Part shown: positions 35,374 through 42,999 of the stretch, in pieces | How positions within the stretch are numbered: position 1 is the stretch's first letter | How the letters are laid out: the number at the start of each line of letters is the position of its first letter | Assembly: GCF_002943565.1 (NCBI RefSeq) | Contig: NZ_PJCH01000001.1 | Span: forward strand, 62,001-126,000 | DNA: 64,000 nt | Origin: Hyphococcus luteus | GTDB lineage: Bacteria > Pseudomonadota > Alphaproteobacteria > Caulobacterales > Parvularculaceae | Direction: 5' to 3' | Translations under genes and position numbers: made by a program | Notes under the pieces: generated by a model | The model's input: only the letters and a program-made list of their open reading frames with translations | Databases searched by the model: none | Told to the model about the DNA's origin: nothing

Positions 35374-35398
35374 AACACGGCCTGCAAAGGATCGTTCC
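35374..35398 (-). promoter_or_regulatory. EcfG-type promoter of the yqjD-yqjE-like operon
   Basis: Minus strand GGAAC (35398-35394), 16-base spacer, TGTT (35377-35374), about 40 bases before the DUF883 start. Another such promoter points the other way 70 bases to the right. Confidence 0.78.
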
Positions 35399-35466
35399 CG
35401 GAACGCCGGGAATGCCGGATGCGCCTCATTTTCCACCACTTACTCATAGTGCGGCGGTTGTTTTGC

Positions 35467-35491
35467 GGAACCGGGGCCGCAGCCAGCTGTT
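35467..35491 (+). promoter_or_regulatory. EcfG-type promoter of the DUF1328 gene
   Basis: Plus strand GGAAC (35467-35471), 16-base spacer, TGTT (35488-35491), 44 bases before the DUF1328 ATG. It forms a divergent pair with the promoter of the DUF883 operon. Confidence 0.78.
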
Positions 35492-35535
35492 TTCAGGGCA
35501 CAGGATTAGCAAATCCGGTAAAAATGGAGGCTTTT

Positions 35536-35706
35536 ATGCTTGGATGGGCCCTGACATTTTTGGTCATTGCTTTGATCGCAGCATTTCTCGGCTTTAGCGG
35601 CGTCGCCGCGGCTTCGGCGGGCATTGCGCAGATTCTGTTCTTTGTCTTCCTCGTCTTGTTCGTCATCGCCATGGTGGCGCGCGCCGTGCGCGGCCGGGCG
35701 CCGTAA
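35536..35706 (+). CDS. DUF1328 (YtjA-like) small membrane protein
   Basis: This 56-residue protein has two membrane helices ([19 protein letters not shown] and [20 protein letters not shown]) joined by SGVAAASA. It closely fits the DUF1328/YtjA family in length and in the [40 protein letters not shown] pattern. The frame is open upstream, but GGAGG five bases before the ATG at 35536 and the family N-terminus MLGWAL decide the start. It is driven by an EcfG-type promoter and followed by a strong terminator. The function of the family is unknown; expression under stress is common. Confidence 0.93.
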   Translation: MLGWALTFLVIALIAAFLGFSGVAAASAGIAQILFFVFLVLFVIAMVARAVRGRAP

Positions 35707-35733
35707 CAAGACGGGCTGCCATGCCCCGACAAA

Positions 35734-35767
35734 AACGCCCGCTTTTTTAAGGCGGGCGTTTTTTTTA
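35734..35767. terminator. bidirectional rho-independent terminator
   Basis: The stem AACGCCCGC / GCGGGCGTT (9 bp, 9-base loop) is flanked by T8 on the plus strand and T5 on the minus strand. It serves both the DUF1328 gene and the convergent HWE kinase, whose stop codon overlaps it. Confidence 0.92.
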
Positions 35768-37459
35768 TTCCTCCGCGTGTTTTTCAATCGTGATCTTCAC
35801 GAAAACGCCCTGGCCGGTCAGCGTGCGTTCGATCTCGCCGCCAAGAAAGCCGTCGACCAGCCTGTCGACAATGGTCTGGCCAAAGCCCTTGTCATCGGAA
35901 GCTTCGCCGGAAGAAAACTGATGACTTTCCTCCCGCCACTCGAAAACAAGCGCGTCTTCGCCATCGCGCCAATCGATTGTCAGCTTCCCGCCGGCTTCTT
36001 TCAAGGCGCCGTATTTGGCGGCGTTGGAGACGAGCTCATGAACGATCAGGGCCCAGGCCGTCGCCGCGCCGGCGTCCAGCGTGAGCGAGGCGCCGTCGAT
36101 GAAAATGCGTTGCGGGTCCGTCCGCCAGGGCCGCAACGTCGTCTCCAGAATCTCGCGAAGATCGGCGTTGCGCTTTTTCAGATCGACCGCGCCGACATTA
36201 TGCGCGGCGTGAAGCGCGAAGAGCCGTTGGCGGGTCGCCTCGGCGAAATCCTCCACTGTCGTCGCATAGCGCGCGCTGAGGCTGATCAGCGCATTCGTCA
36301 CCGAAAACAAGTTCTTGATCCGGTGATTAAGCTCCTGAACCAGAAGCGCGTTGCTTTCCTCCGCCGTCTTGCGTTTGGAGATATCGACAGCGCACAGGCA
36401 TAAATGCAAAGGCTCGCCGAAGTCGGATTCGATCGGCGTTACAGTGAGAAGCGCCCAGCCTTTTTCGCCGTCGCTTTTCCAGAACGGCGCCTCGCCCGTA
36501 ACCTGCCCTTCAGCCGCGGTCCGTTTCACCAAATCGCGCACGGCGTTTCTGGTCTCTTTGGACCGGCCCCACATGCCAAGCTCCCAGAACTGCGCGTTCA
36601 TCCACTCGTCGCGGGCAACGCCGGACAGGGCTTCGCCGAAATCGTTCAATTCGAGAATGCGGCCTTCCGGCGTCGTAATCGAAAACAGCGCGCCAATGCC
36701 GTCAATCAGCTTGCTGACAAGGCTTTCCCGCTCTTTCATTTCGGTGATGTCGTAATTCACGCCGGCGAGACTAAGCGCGCCCGAGCGCGGATCGACAATC
36801 GCGCGTCCGCGGCCGGCGATCCAGCGATAGCGGTCGCCGTCGATTTTCACGCGAAATTCAGCACGAAAATTCCGTTCGCCGTCGCAGGCGATATCGAGCT
36901 CTTCACGAAGGTGGTCAATATCATCCTCGTGAACCTTGCTGAAAACATCTTCGCCATACACCTTGGCGCCCGGCGGCAGTTGCAGCAATTGACGCAATTT
37001 CTGGTTGGCGTGAAGATCGTCGGAGTCGCAATCCCAGCGAAAGACGCCAAGCTCCGCCGCTTCCGCCGAAATCTCCGCCTGCCAGCTGAATTCGAAAGCC
37101 CGTTCCTCAAGTTTGCGGATATAATAGATGACCGCCGCAGTGACGATGATGAGGACGATGGCGGCGGCGAGCCATTGCAGTCCGTTGTTGTTGAGCTCGC
37201 CCGGCCCGGCCCAGACGATCACCGCCGCAATCAGCGCGACGCAACCGAGCCATAAAACCGTGCGCTTCGCCGGCGCCAGATAACCCGACGCGGTTGCGCC
37301 GATCAGCGACACAAGAGTGAGAAGAGGGAGCGTGGAATTCGGAATCAGAACGGCGAGCGCAGTCAAAACGAATCCGGCTGCAATCCAGATTCGCCCCGAC
37401 CGGCGCGACTGCAAGACGCTTCGGAATATGCGCGCTGTCGGGTTCCGGAATAATTTCAT
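35765..37459 (-). CDS. HWE-family PAS sensor histidine kinase
   Basis: This 564-residue kinase has four hydrophobic segments in the first 115 residues, then two PAS domains (about 130-255 and 260-365; VFRWDCDSDDLHANQKLRQLL, RYRWIAGRGRAIVDPRSG). The kinase core carries the acceptor His379 in NHRIKNLFSVTNALI and the Trp508-Arg-Glu motif (FEWREES), which define the HWE class. The N-box is HELVSNAAKYGAL. HWE and HisKA_2 kinases commonly control PhyR in the alphaproteobacterial general stress response. This gene is third in an operon with phyR, 11 bases after the ribbon-helix-helix-like gene, so a PhyR kinase (PhyK/LovK-like) is strongly suggested. The stimulus is unknown. Confidence 0.92.
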   Translation of the reverse strand: MKLFRNPTARIFRSVLQSRRSGRIWIAAGFVLTALAVLIPNSTLPLLTLVSLIGATASGYLAPAKRTVLWLGCVALIAAVIVWAGPGELNNNGLQWLAAAIVLIIVTAAVIYYIRKLEERAFEFSWQAEISAEAAELGVFRWDCDSDDLHANQKLRQLLQLPPGAKVYGEDVFSKVHEDDIDHLREELDIACDGERNFRAEFRVKIDGDRYRWIAGRGRAIVDPRSGALSLAGVNYDITEMKERESLVSKLIDGIGALFSITTPEGRILELNDFGEALSGVARDEWMNAQFWELGMWGRSKETRNAVRDLVKRTAAEGQVTGEAPFWKSDGEKGWALLTVTPIESDFGEPLHLCLCAVDISKRKTAEESNALLVQELNHRIKNLFSVTNALISLSARYATTVEDFAEATRQRLFALHAAHNVGAVDLKKRNADLREILETTLRPWRTDPQRIFIDGASLTLDAGAATAWALIVHELVSNAAKYGALKEAGGKLTIDWRDGEDALVFEWREESHQFSSGEASDDKGFGQTIVDRLVDGFLGGEIERTLTGQGVFVKITIEKHAEE

Positions 37460-37470
37460 CGGTTCGGCCG

Positions 37471-37689
37471 TCAGGCCCTGTCGAGCTGATCCAGAAGCTG
37501 CGAAACTTTCTCGGGATCGGACTTCGTCAGCTCAAGACCCAGATAAATCAAAGAGCGGATCGCGGCGGAGCGGCTGGCCGCTCTGTTCTCAAAGCGCCAG
37601 TCGTCGATCATCGCCAATTCGGAATCGGCGACCATGATCTGAAGTTTTTCAACGCGCTTCTCAGGCGCGGACGTCTTGTCGCTGTTCAT
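37471..37689 (-). CDS. small ribbon-helix-helix-like protein in the phyR operon
   Basis: This 72-residue protein has a core KLQIMVADSELAMIDDWRF followed by an Arg/Ser-rich helix (SRSAAIRSLIYLGLEL). That is a short beta strand then two helices, as in CopG/Arc-type ribbon-helix-helix proteins. The ATG overlaps the phyR stop (4 bases), so translation is coupled. The position would suit NepR, the usual anti-sigma partner of PhyR, but the NepR signature (LxxxYdxVlxEPVPdRF-like) is absent. It could bind DNA or be a signalling adaptor. Similar small proteins occur in other alphaproteobacteria, but I cannot name a function. Confidence 0.8.
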   Translation of the reverse strand: MNSDKTSAPEKRVEKLQIMVADSELAMIDDWRFENRAASRSAAIRSLIYLGLELTKSDPEKVSQLLDQLDRA

Positions 37690-38477
37690 TGCACATCACC
37701 ATTGACGAGCTCGCCGTCTATTGTTGTGAAACGCATCGTATCGAGACAATGCGCGACGGCGGCCTGAACGGCTTCCGGCCGGTACGGTTTGACAATGACG
37801 AAATCCGGTTCGACGTCGTCCCCTTTGAGAACGTCGTCGGGATAGCCGGTGATGAAGATGACCGGGCAATCGTGATCGTCGTGAAACGCCACCACGGCGT
37901 CGACGCCGGTTTTCCGGCCGTCAAGATTGTAGTCCGCCAACACGACGTCCGGCGTCTTTTTCACCGCTTCGCGCGCGCCCTGCTCCGCCGTGCGCGCCTG
38001 CCCGACAACCTTCACGCCCATATTCTCCAAAACATCCTTCAGATCGGCTGCGATAAGCGGCTCGTCCTCAACGATCAAGGCCGTGTGCGCGCCGCGCGCC
38101 GCCTTGACGAGGGAGCGGCCTTCCGCCAGCAGCTCCTCATAAGGCTTCGTCAGGGGCGCGAGAACATATTCGACGTCGCGCTGGGACAACCCGCAAATAT
38201 CGCTCAACAAAAGCACGAGGCGCGACTGCGACGGCAACGGCCCGAGGCTTTTGACATATTCCACATTAGAAAAAGGTTTGGGCGGCGCGTCCGAAGCGAC
38301 GATCTCCCGCCATTTCAAAATGAACTCGCGAAACAGCTCAGCCCGCGTCGCGCCCGCCGCCCGGCCCGTGCGCGCCGCTTCGGCCATGACCGCGTTTGCA
38401 AGCTCATCCCCCGCCATCCGGTCCGCCGTCACGGCGCGAGCAAACTGCCGGATGGACGCGCTGACTGGTAAAAACAC
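37686..38477 (-). CDS. phyR: PhyR general stress anti-anti-sigma response regulator
   Basis: This 263-residue protein has the PhyR layout. An N-terminal sigma-like domain (about 10-130; FSNVEYVKSLGPLPSQSRLVLLLSDICGLSQRDVEYVL mimics sigma region 4, and an earlier part mimics region 2) is followed by a receiver domain (about 133-250; VEDEPLIAADL, phospho-Asp in VLADYNLDG, Thr/Ser in FITGYPD, Lys in VIVKPYR). Phosphorylated PhyR captures the anti-sigma factor NepR and frees EcfG. It leads an operon with the ribbon-helix-helix-like gene and the HWE kinase, driven by an EcfG-type promoter, implying positive feedback. An ECF sigma factor is encoded 1.2 kb away. Confidence 0.95.
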   Translation of the reverse strand: MFLPVSASIRQFARAVTADRMAGDELANAVMAEAARTGRAAGATRAELFREFILKWREIVASDAPPKPFSNVEYVKSLGPLPSQSRLVLLLSDICGLSQRDVEYVLAPLTKPYEELLAEGRSLVKAARGAHTALIVEDEPLIAADLKDVLENMGVKVVGQARTAEQGAREAVKKTPDVVLADYNLDGRKTGVDAVVAFHDDHDCPVIFITGYPDDVLKGDDVEPDFVIVKPYRPEAVQAAVAHCLDTMRFTTIDGELVNGDVQ

Positions 38478-38542
38478 TGATCTTCCGTCCTGATTTCAAT
38501 TCTGGCGAAGCCTCAGCCCTGCGCTGAAGCCAGCCCGAAAAA

Positions 38543-38568
38543 AACACCTCATTGCGATTTGCAGTTCC
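38543..38568 (-). promoter_or_regulatory. EcfG-type promoter of the phyR operon
   Basis: Minus strand GGAAC (38568-38564), 17-base spacer, TGTT (38546-38543). The expected transcript start leaves a leader of about 55-60 bases before phyR. Autoregulation of phyR by EcfG is usual in alphaproteobacteria. Confidence 0.8.
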
Positions 38569-38641
38569 CTCAATCCGGCGAAATAATCATTATAAACCAA
38601 CATGAAGCCGAACCAGCGCCAATTTCCCGTGTAATCCGCCC

Positions 38642-39451
38642 GTGGTCAAGCTCGCCCATATTTCAGACCTGCATTTCGGCCGCGCCAATGCGGCGGCGCT
38701 GACCGCGCTGACTCAGGCGCTCAACGAGGCAAAACCGGACCTTACGGTGATTACCGGCGATCTGACCCAGTCCGGCCGGCGCAGGGAATTCGCCGAAGCG
38801 GCAGCGTTTTTAGGGACCCTCAAAAGCCGGTTTCTGGCGGTTCCCGGCAATCACGACGCGCCGGTCTATAATCTCGGGCTTCGCTTCTTTAAGCCTTGGG
38901 CGCGCTACGAAACCCATATCGGCGCCGCCTCGATCCAGCGCGTCAATCTCGGCCCGGTCAGCGTCGTGGGCGTCAACTCCGCCCGCCGCGCCCAGCCCCG
39001 GCTGAACTGGTCTTACGGGCGTCTTTCCAAATCCGCCGTGAAAGCGGCGAGCGCCATGGCGCAAGAGGAAAAGGACGCCGGACGCATGGTGTTTCTTGCG
39101 CTGCACCATCCGGTGACGCTGGGCCCCGGCAAGGCCGGGTCGAGAATCGTCAGCAATGGCGACTATGCGCTCCGGGAATTCGCCGAGAACGGCGTCAGCG
39201 CCATTTTAACCGGGCATGTTCATGTCGCGTCGGCGGAACCGATCGCCGCCACGGGCAACCGTATTCTATCGATCCAGGCCGGCACGGCGATGAGCACCCG
39301 CGAACGCGGCGAACAGCCAAGTTTCGGAATTGTCGAAGCTGAAAAAAATAAAATCCGCCTCGTCACCAGACAGTTTTCCGGCGGCGCCTTTGAACCGGGC
39401 GCAGGGCGGACTTTCAAGAAAATAGCCGACGTTTGGCGCTCCGCCGAATAG
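38642..39451 (+). CDS. calcineurin-like metallophosphoesterase
   Basis: This 269-residue phosphoesterase has the complete binuclear metal motif set: DLH (Asp9, His11) in AHISDLHFG, GDLTQSG, GNHD, a His in LALHHPV and GHVH near the end. The family includes cyclic-AMP phosphodiesterases, lipid pyrophosphatases and nucleases, and the sequence does not decide between them. Translation must start at the GTG at 38642, because the first catalytic motif begins six residues later; no clear ribosome site precedes it. It is divergent from phyR and close to a diacylglycerol-kinase-like gene. Those two families often neighbour each other in alphaproteobacteria, which hints at lipid phosphate metabolism. 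Confidence 0.9.
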   Translation: MVKLAHISDLHFGRANAAALTALTQALNEAKPDLTVITGDLTQSGRRREFAEAAAFLGTLKSRFLAVPGNHDAPVYNLGLRFFKPWARYETHIGAASIQRVNLGPVSVVGVNSARRAQPRLNWSYGRLSKSAVKAASAMAQEEKDAGRMVFLALHHPVTLGPGKAGSRIVSNGDYALREFAENGVSAILTGHVHVASAEPIAATGNRILSIQAGTAMSTRERGEQPSFGIVEAEKNKIRLVTRQFSGGAFEPGAGRTFKKIADVWRSAE

Positions 39452-39455
39452 GCTT

Positions 39456-39695
39456 TTACGCCGCGCGCCGCCGCAAAAGCTTTTCCACCGTCTCGCGCAA
39501 GGCGCGATCCCGGTAAATCGCCGGTTTCAGGGCCTGAAGAGCTGCATTCAGCATATCCATTTTCACGAGATCTTCTAAAGCGCCGCCATCCGTTTGCAGA
39601 TGACGGCGCACCGCGTCTTCGCGCTCTTCAGCCAATTGATCGTCGGCCAGCGCGTCGATATCCAGTCGGGTGACAAACTCAACTACCTTAGCCAT
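39456..39695 (-). CDS. small protein downstream of the ECF sigma factor, possible anti-sigma factor
   Basis: This 79-residue all-helical soluble protein starts 8 bases after the sigma factor gene, with its ribosome site (AAGGGGG) overlapping the sigma stop, so the pair is cotranscribed. The segment IDALADDQLAEEREDAVRRHLQTDGG resembles the start of ZAS-type anti-sigma factors (aDGeLxxxxraxvexHLaxDp), but the zinc ligands after the His and any membrane helix are missing. It does not show the NepR signature. Position and resemblance make an anti-sigma role reasonable but unproven. Confidence 0.7.
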   Translation of the reverse strand: MAKVVEFVTRLDIDALADDQLAEEREDAVRRHLQTDGGALEDLVKMDMLNAALQALKPAIYRDRALRETVEKLLRRRAA

Positions 39696-39703
39696 GCCCC
39701 CTT

Positions 39704-40231
39704 TTACACGACGGCGGCGAGATTGGTTCCTTCTTCCGCCTCATTTTCGCCTTCTGTCATCGTCATCAGCCGGTTTCTCGCCCGGGACAGGCGCGAGCGC
39801 ACTGTGCCCACCGGCACGTCCAGCATCTCCGCAGCCTCTTCGTATTTCATGCCTTCGATCACGACGAGGGAGAGAATGACCCTGTCATTCACCGGAAGCT
39901 TTTGAAAAGCATCGACAACGTCATTGAAGTGCATGGTCTGCTCCTGGGTTTGAGCGCTTGAAAGGCGCGATTGGGGCGCGTCATCCATCTCAACAGCAAC
40001 GCCGCGCGCTTTTTCGCTGCGGATCTGGTTGAGAAAGACGCGGCGGCAAATCGTGAAAAGCCAGGACCGCAGGTTTGACCCGTCAAAAAGATGCGCCTTG
40101 CGCAGGGCGCGCTCGACGCTGTCCTGCACGAGGTCGCAGGCGCGGTCCTGATTGCGCGTCAACTGAAGCGCAAAACGATGGAGCGCAGGCAGGCAGTCAT
40201 TAAGCTCGGCAGTTGAAATTTGCGTTTGCAT
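39704..40231 (-). CDS. ECF sigma factor, EcfG-like
   Basis: This 175-residue sigma-70 family factor has region 2 at about 15-75 (LHRFALQLTRNQDRACDLVQDSVERALRK...NLRSWLFTICRRVFLNQIR) and region 4 at about 108-160 (FQKLPVNDRVILSLVVIEGMKYEEAAEMLDVPVGTVRSRLSRAR). The sequence style and length fit the EcfG (ECF15) general stress sigma group that PhyR's sigma-like domain imitates, and phyR is 1.2 kb away. The ribosome site AGGAGG is five bases before the ATG. I find no GGAAC-type promoter in front of it. The likely targets are the six GGAAC-N16/17-TGTT promoters of this island. Confidence 0.9.
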   Translation of the reverse strand: MQTQISTAELNDCLPALHRFALQLTRNQDRACDLVQDSVERALRKAHLFDGSNLRSWLFTICRRVFLNQIRSEKARGVAVEMDDAPQSRLSSAQTQEQTMHFNDVVDAFQKLPVNDRVILSLVVIEGMKYEEAAEMLDVPVGTVRSRLSRARNRLMTMTEGENEAEEGTNLAAVV

Positions 40232-40651
40232 GTCGTCCTCCTGTCTTTCGCGACTGGAAGGTGGCGCAGGCTAAAATCGAAATCAAATGAAAGCGCGGCT
40301 ATATTTTGCTGAACCGCAATAGCCTGTTCACGTTATGCAATCTCTGTATTTTCAGTATGTTGATTATCTGTCAGATGCTGCGCAATTCGCGTTTCTTCCA
40401 TGGCTTATGGAACTTACTCCAAAACCGCCTCATCTACTTGAAAAGAGGGCTTAATTTTTCGAGCCCGCAGGCGGCTTTTGATGTACGGCAAAGACCGTTT
40501 GAAGCCGCGCCCGGCCTTGCGCTAAAGGAAAACCGGCGCCGCAAAGCCGGCGCCGCGCCGGCATTACAAAATGATCAGATGTAAAACATCCGTAATGAAG
40601 CGTGGGACGCTGCGGAAAGCACCGCAAATACGCTTCCGAATTCGGCCATGC
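40232..40651 (+). other. 420-base intergenic stretch without a supported gene
   Basis: This is the region between the sigma factor start and the promoter of the lipid-kinase gene. A 92-codon frame opening with TTG is present, but its composition and lack of ribosome site argue against it. The only structure I see is GC-rich palindromic sequence (two copies of CCGGCGCCG and further GCGCCGGC near 40535-40560) and a weak hairpin around GGGCTTAATTTTTCGAGCCC. No clear sigma-70 promoter can be assigned for the sigma gene. Confidence 0.5.
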
Positions 40652-40676
40652 GGAACCGGCCTTTCTCCCGCCTGTT
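40652..40676 (+). promoter_or_regulatory. EcfG-type promoter of the diacylglycerol-kinase-like gene
   Basis: Plus strand GGAAC (40652-40656), 16-base spacer, TGTT (40673-40676), 25 bases before the ATG at 40702. Because it lies inside the longer reading frame that begins at 40648, it argues that translation starts at 40702. Confidence 0.75.
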
Positions 40677-40701
40677 CATGCATGAAAGGATCGCCGCAAA
40701 T

Positions 40702-41598
40702 ATGAAAGCCAGCGTTTTTATCAACACGCATTCCGGCAGCGTTGAGGCTGCGGGCGCCGACAATGTTTCCTCGCTCATCGCGGCGAGGTTGGAGGAAGCA
40801 GGCTTGGACGCCGATATCGCATGCGGCGATCCGGGGGATTTCAAGGAATTTTGCGACTGCCTGAAACGTCCGGACGACCTCGCCATGGCGGTGATCGCCG
40901 GCGGAGACGGCACCTTCGCCATGGCGGCCGAAGCTTTTGCGCATGCGCCTGCGCCCGTCGCTTTTTTGCCGGCTGGCACCATGAATCTCATCACGCACGA
41001 TCTGGGGATCGACGCAAACCTGGAAGACGCGATCGGCGATTTCCTGAACTGGCGCCCTAAAAAGATCGATGTCGGCAGGATTAACGACCGCACTTTTTTG
41101 AATAATGTGGTTTTCGGCGATTACGCCGAAGTCGCCGAAGCGCGCGAACACCTGCGCCAGGCGCCGACGCTGGAAGAGCGGCTGGGCGCCATTTCGGAGG
41201 CGGCTTACACGTTGTTTCATTCGGCGCCGGCGCGCTTTGAACTGACGGTTTCAGGCGAAGTCATGAAGGTCCGCTCGAATATGCTGATGATTGCGAACAA
41301 CCGCTATACGGGCGCCGTCGGCATGCGGCCGACGCGCGATCGCCTGGACCGGGGAAAACTGGCGCTTTATCTCGCGGACAGCCGCGACGGGGTCGATCTC
41401 GTCGCCCGGGTCCTGGAAGTGTTGCGCGGCGACATCGACGCCTCCGAGGCGATCGATCAACGCGAGGCGACGCAGTGCGTCGTGAGGGCGGAAGACGATT
41501 GCGTCACCGTCGCTGTCGACGGCGAACCCATGGCGCTCGCCAGCCCCGTGGAGGCGCGCATCGAACCGCGCGCCCTGACGGTGCTTTGTCCGGAATGA
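40702..41598 (+). CDS. diacylglycerol kinase-like lipid kinase
   Basis: This 298-residue protein has the DAGK catalytic fold: MKASVFINTHSGS at the N-terminus (the family's xxxNPxSG strand-loop, here NTHSG), the nucleotide-binding VIAGGDGTFAMAAE near 80, LPAGTMNLITHDLGI, and a C-terminal beta-sandwich with FLNNVVFGDYAEVA and VDGEPM. Relatives are YegS and bacterial sphingosine or diacylglycerol kinases. Upstream ATGs at 40648 and 40678 lie in or before the stress promoter and lack ribosome sites, so 40702 is preferred. Regulation by the general stress sigma suggests membrane-lipid adjustment under stress. The lipid substrate is unknown. Confidence 0.88.
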   Translation: MKASVFINTHSGSVEAAGADNVSSLIAARLEEAGLDADIACGDPGDFKEFCDCLKRPDDLAMAVIAGGDGTFAMAAEAFAHAPAPVAFLPAGTMNLITHDLGIDANLEDAIGDFLNWRPKKIDVGRINDRTFLNNVVFGDYAEVAEAREHLRQAPTLEERLGAISEAAYTLFHSAPARFELTVSGEVMKVRSNMLMIANNRYTGAVGMRPTRDRLDRGKLALYLADSRDGVDLVARVLEVLRGDIDASEAIDQREATQCVVRAEDDCVTVAVDGEPMALASPVEARIEPRALTVLCPE

Positions 41599-41834
41599 TT
41601 TCAACCTATCCGGTGTTTGTCGCAGCACCGGTCGGCAAAAAACCTAACCTCATCGAGCAGCCCGTGCGATGATTCCGACGGATGGAAACCGCTGTCTTTG
41701 CTTCATTCCTGAATTTTTGTCTGACTGACGGCGAAATGGGGCGGCCCGGCCATGACTTTTGCTTGCAATGGGCGCCGGCAAGGGATGCAATATTTCACCT
41801 AGCGCCGCGGGCGATGGGAGATTGAGGCGAAACC

Positions 41835-42224
41835 ATGACAAGAACGCCGGAAGAAGAGCGCAACCTCAACCATGTCCTCGACATGTTTCACAATGTTCTG
41901 GTCCCGCTCGATTCGAGCAAAGTCGACGATTACATCTCGCCCGATTACATCCAGCACAGCCAGATGGCGCCGCCGGGCGTCGAGTCGTTAAAAGCGTTTC
42001 TCGACGAGAAACAGGCGGAAAGCGCCGAGGCCGAACAGCATTTGAAACGCGCCTTCGTCGACGGCGACCACGTCATCTTGCATTATCACGTCATCCGTTT
42101 TCCGTCCGATCCCGGCTTCGGCGTCATCGATATCTTCCGCCTCGAAAACGGCCTTATCGTCGAGCATTGGGACTGCGTGCAGGAAGTCCCGACGGCGTCG
42201 CCAAATCCCCATTCCATGTTTTGA
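41835..42224 (+). CDS. SnoaL-like (NTF2-fold) protein
   Basis: This 129-residue protein is of the SnoaL-like polyketide-cyclase / NTF2 superfamily (N-terminal helices LNHVLDMFHNVLVPLD, then YIQHSQMAPPGVESLKAFLDEK, and the strand-rich FGVIDIFRLENGLIVEHWDCVQEVP). The last segment, with HWD, is a recurrent SnoaL feature. GAGG seven bases before the ATG supports the start. It precedes an SDR gene by 17 bases, so the two form an operon. Members serve as enzymes, ligand-binding domains or scaffold proteins; no specific reaction can be assigned. Confidence 0.87.
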   Translation: MTRTPEEERNLNHVLDMFHNVLVPLDSSKVDDYISPDYIQHSQMAPPGVESLKAFLDEKQAESAEAEQHLKRAFVDGDHVILHYHVIRFPSDPGFGVIDIFRLENGLIVEHWDCVQEVPTASPNPHSMF

Positions 42225-42241
42225 CAAGAGGAGACGCCTCC

Positions 42242-42988
42242 ATGCGTTTTTCCGGAAAAAACGCCGTCATTCTCGGCGGCAATAGCGGCATCGGTCTTTC
42301 CACCGCAAAAAAGTTCGCAGATGAGGGCGCGCAGGTCGCGATCACCGGGCGCAATGAGAAGACCCTCGGCGAGGCGAAGGCGCAAACGGGCGCCCTCCTC
42401 GCTTCCGTCTGCGACATGGCCGATCTCGATGCGCTGGATGGGTTTTACAAGGAGCTGAAAGGCGCCATGGACGGGATCGACGCCCTTGTCGTCAACGCTG
42501 GCGTCGGCGGATTTGCCCCGGCGCGCGAGGTCACGCCCGAATTCTGGGACGACGTTCATAGCGTCAATCTGCGCGGCGCGTTCTTCGCTGCGCAAAAAGC
42601 GCTGCCGCTGATGCGCGAAGGCGGCGCCATCGTTTTCACCGGTTCTATCGGATCGGTTCTCGGCATTCCCGGCAATTGCGTTTACGCCTCGGCCAAGGCG
42701 GGGCTTCGCGCCATTGCGCGCACGCTCGCCGCCGAGCTCGTCGCCGAAAAAATCCGCGTCAATCTCGTCAGCCCCGGCCCCACGGAAACGCCGATCATCA
42801 ATCGCAGCGGCCTGCCGCCGGAAGGAATCGATGAAATGCGCAAGATGATGACGGACTCTGTCCCCATGAAGCGCATGGGAACGCCCGGCGAAATCGCCGA
42901 CGCGATCCTGTTTCTTTCCTCCGGCGAGGCGAACTTCATCACCGGCGTCGATCTTTATGTGGATGGCGGCTGCGTGGAAATCGGATAA
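42242..42988 (+). CDS. SDR family oxidoreductase
   Basis: This 248-residue classical short-chain dehydrogenase has the cofactor motif GGNSGIGLSTAKKFADEG, where GGxxGIG replaces the usual TGxxxGIG. It also has NAGVGG, catalytic Ser in FTGSIGS, YASAK (Tyr/Lys), and the C-terminal PGPTETPI and ITGVDLYVDGG. Arg in TGRNEKT after strand 2 suggests NADP(H). The open frame continues far upstream, across the SnoaL-like gene in another frame. The ATG at 42242, with GAGGAG eight bases before it, is clearly the start. Substrate unknown; it is cotranscribed with the SnoaL-like gene. Confidence 0.94.
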   Translation: MRFSGKNAVILGGNSGIGLSTAKKFADEGAQVAITGRNEKTLGEAKAQTGALLASVCDMADLDALDGFYKELKGAMDGIDALVVNAGVGGFAPAREVTPEFWDDVHSVNLRGAFFAAQKALPLMREGGAIVFTGSIGSVLGIPGNCVYASAKAGLRAIARTLAAELVAEKIRVNLVSPGPTETPIINRSGLPPEGIDEMRKMMTDSVPMKRMGTPGEIADAILFLSSGEANFITGVDLYVDGGCVEIG

Positions 42989-42999
42989 GCGCGCCTTCA

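Noticed and set aside
34338-35597. 419-codon open frame on the plus strand starting just inside the stress promoter
   Set aside because: Antisense to the YqjE-like and DUF883 genes, both clear families. No ribosome site; Arg-rich low-complexity product. The promoter is better explained by a small RNA.
37471-37689. Calling the 72-residue gene NepR because it overlaps phyR
   Set aside because: The sequence has a ribbon-helix-helix pattern and lacks the conserved NepR motif.
40409-40413. Further GGAAC sequences (here, and near 49640 and 53703) as stress promoters
   Set aside because: No TGTT or CGTT follows at 16-17 bases.
40306-40584. 92-codon frame beginning with TTG
   Set aside because: No ribosome site, atypical composition and no recognisable features; left as intergenic.
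41759-42988. Long 409-residue version of the SDR
   Set aside because: The upstream part overlaps the SnoaL-like gene in another frame; the SDR fold begins at the ATG at 42242, which has a strong ribosome site.
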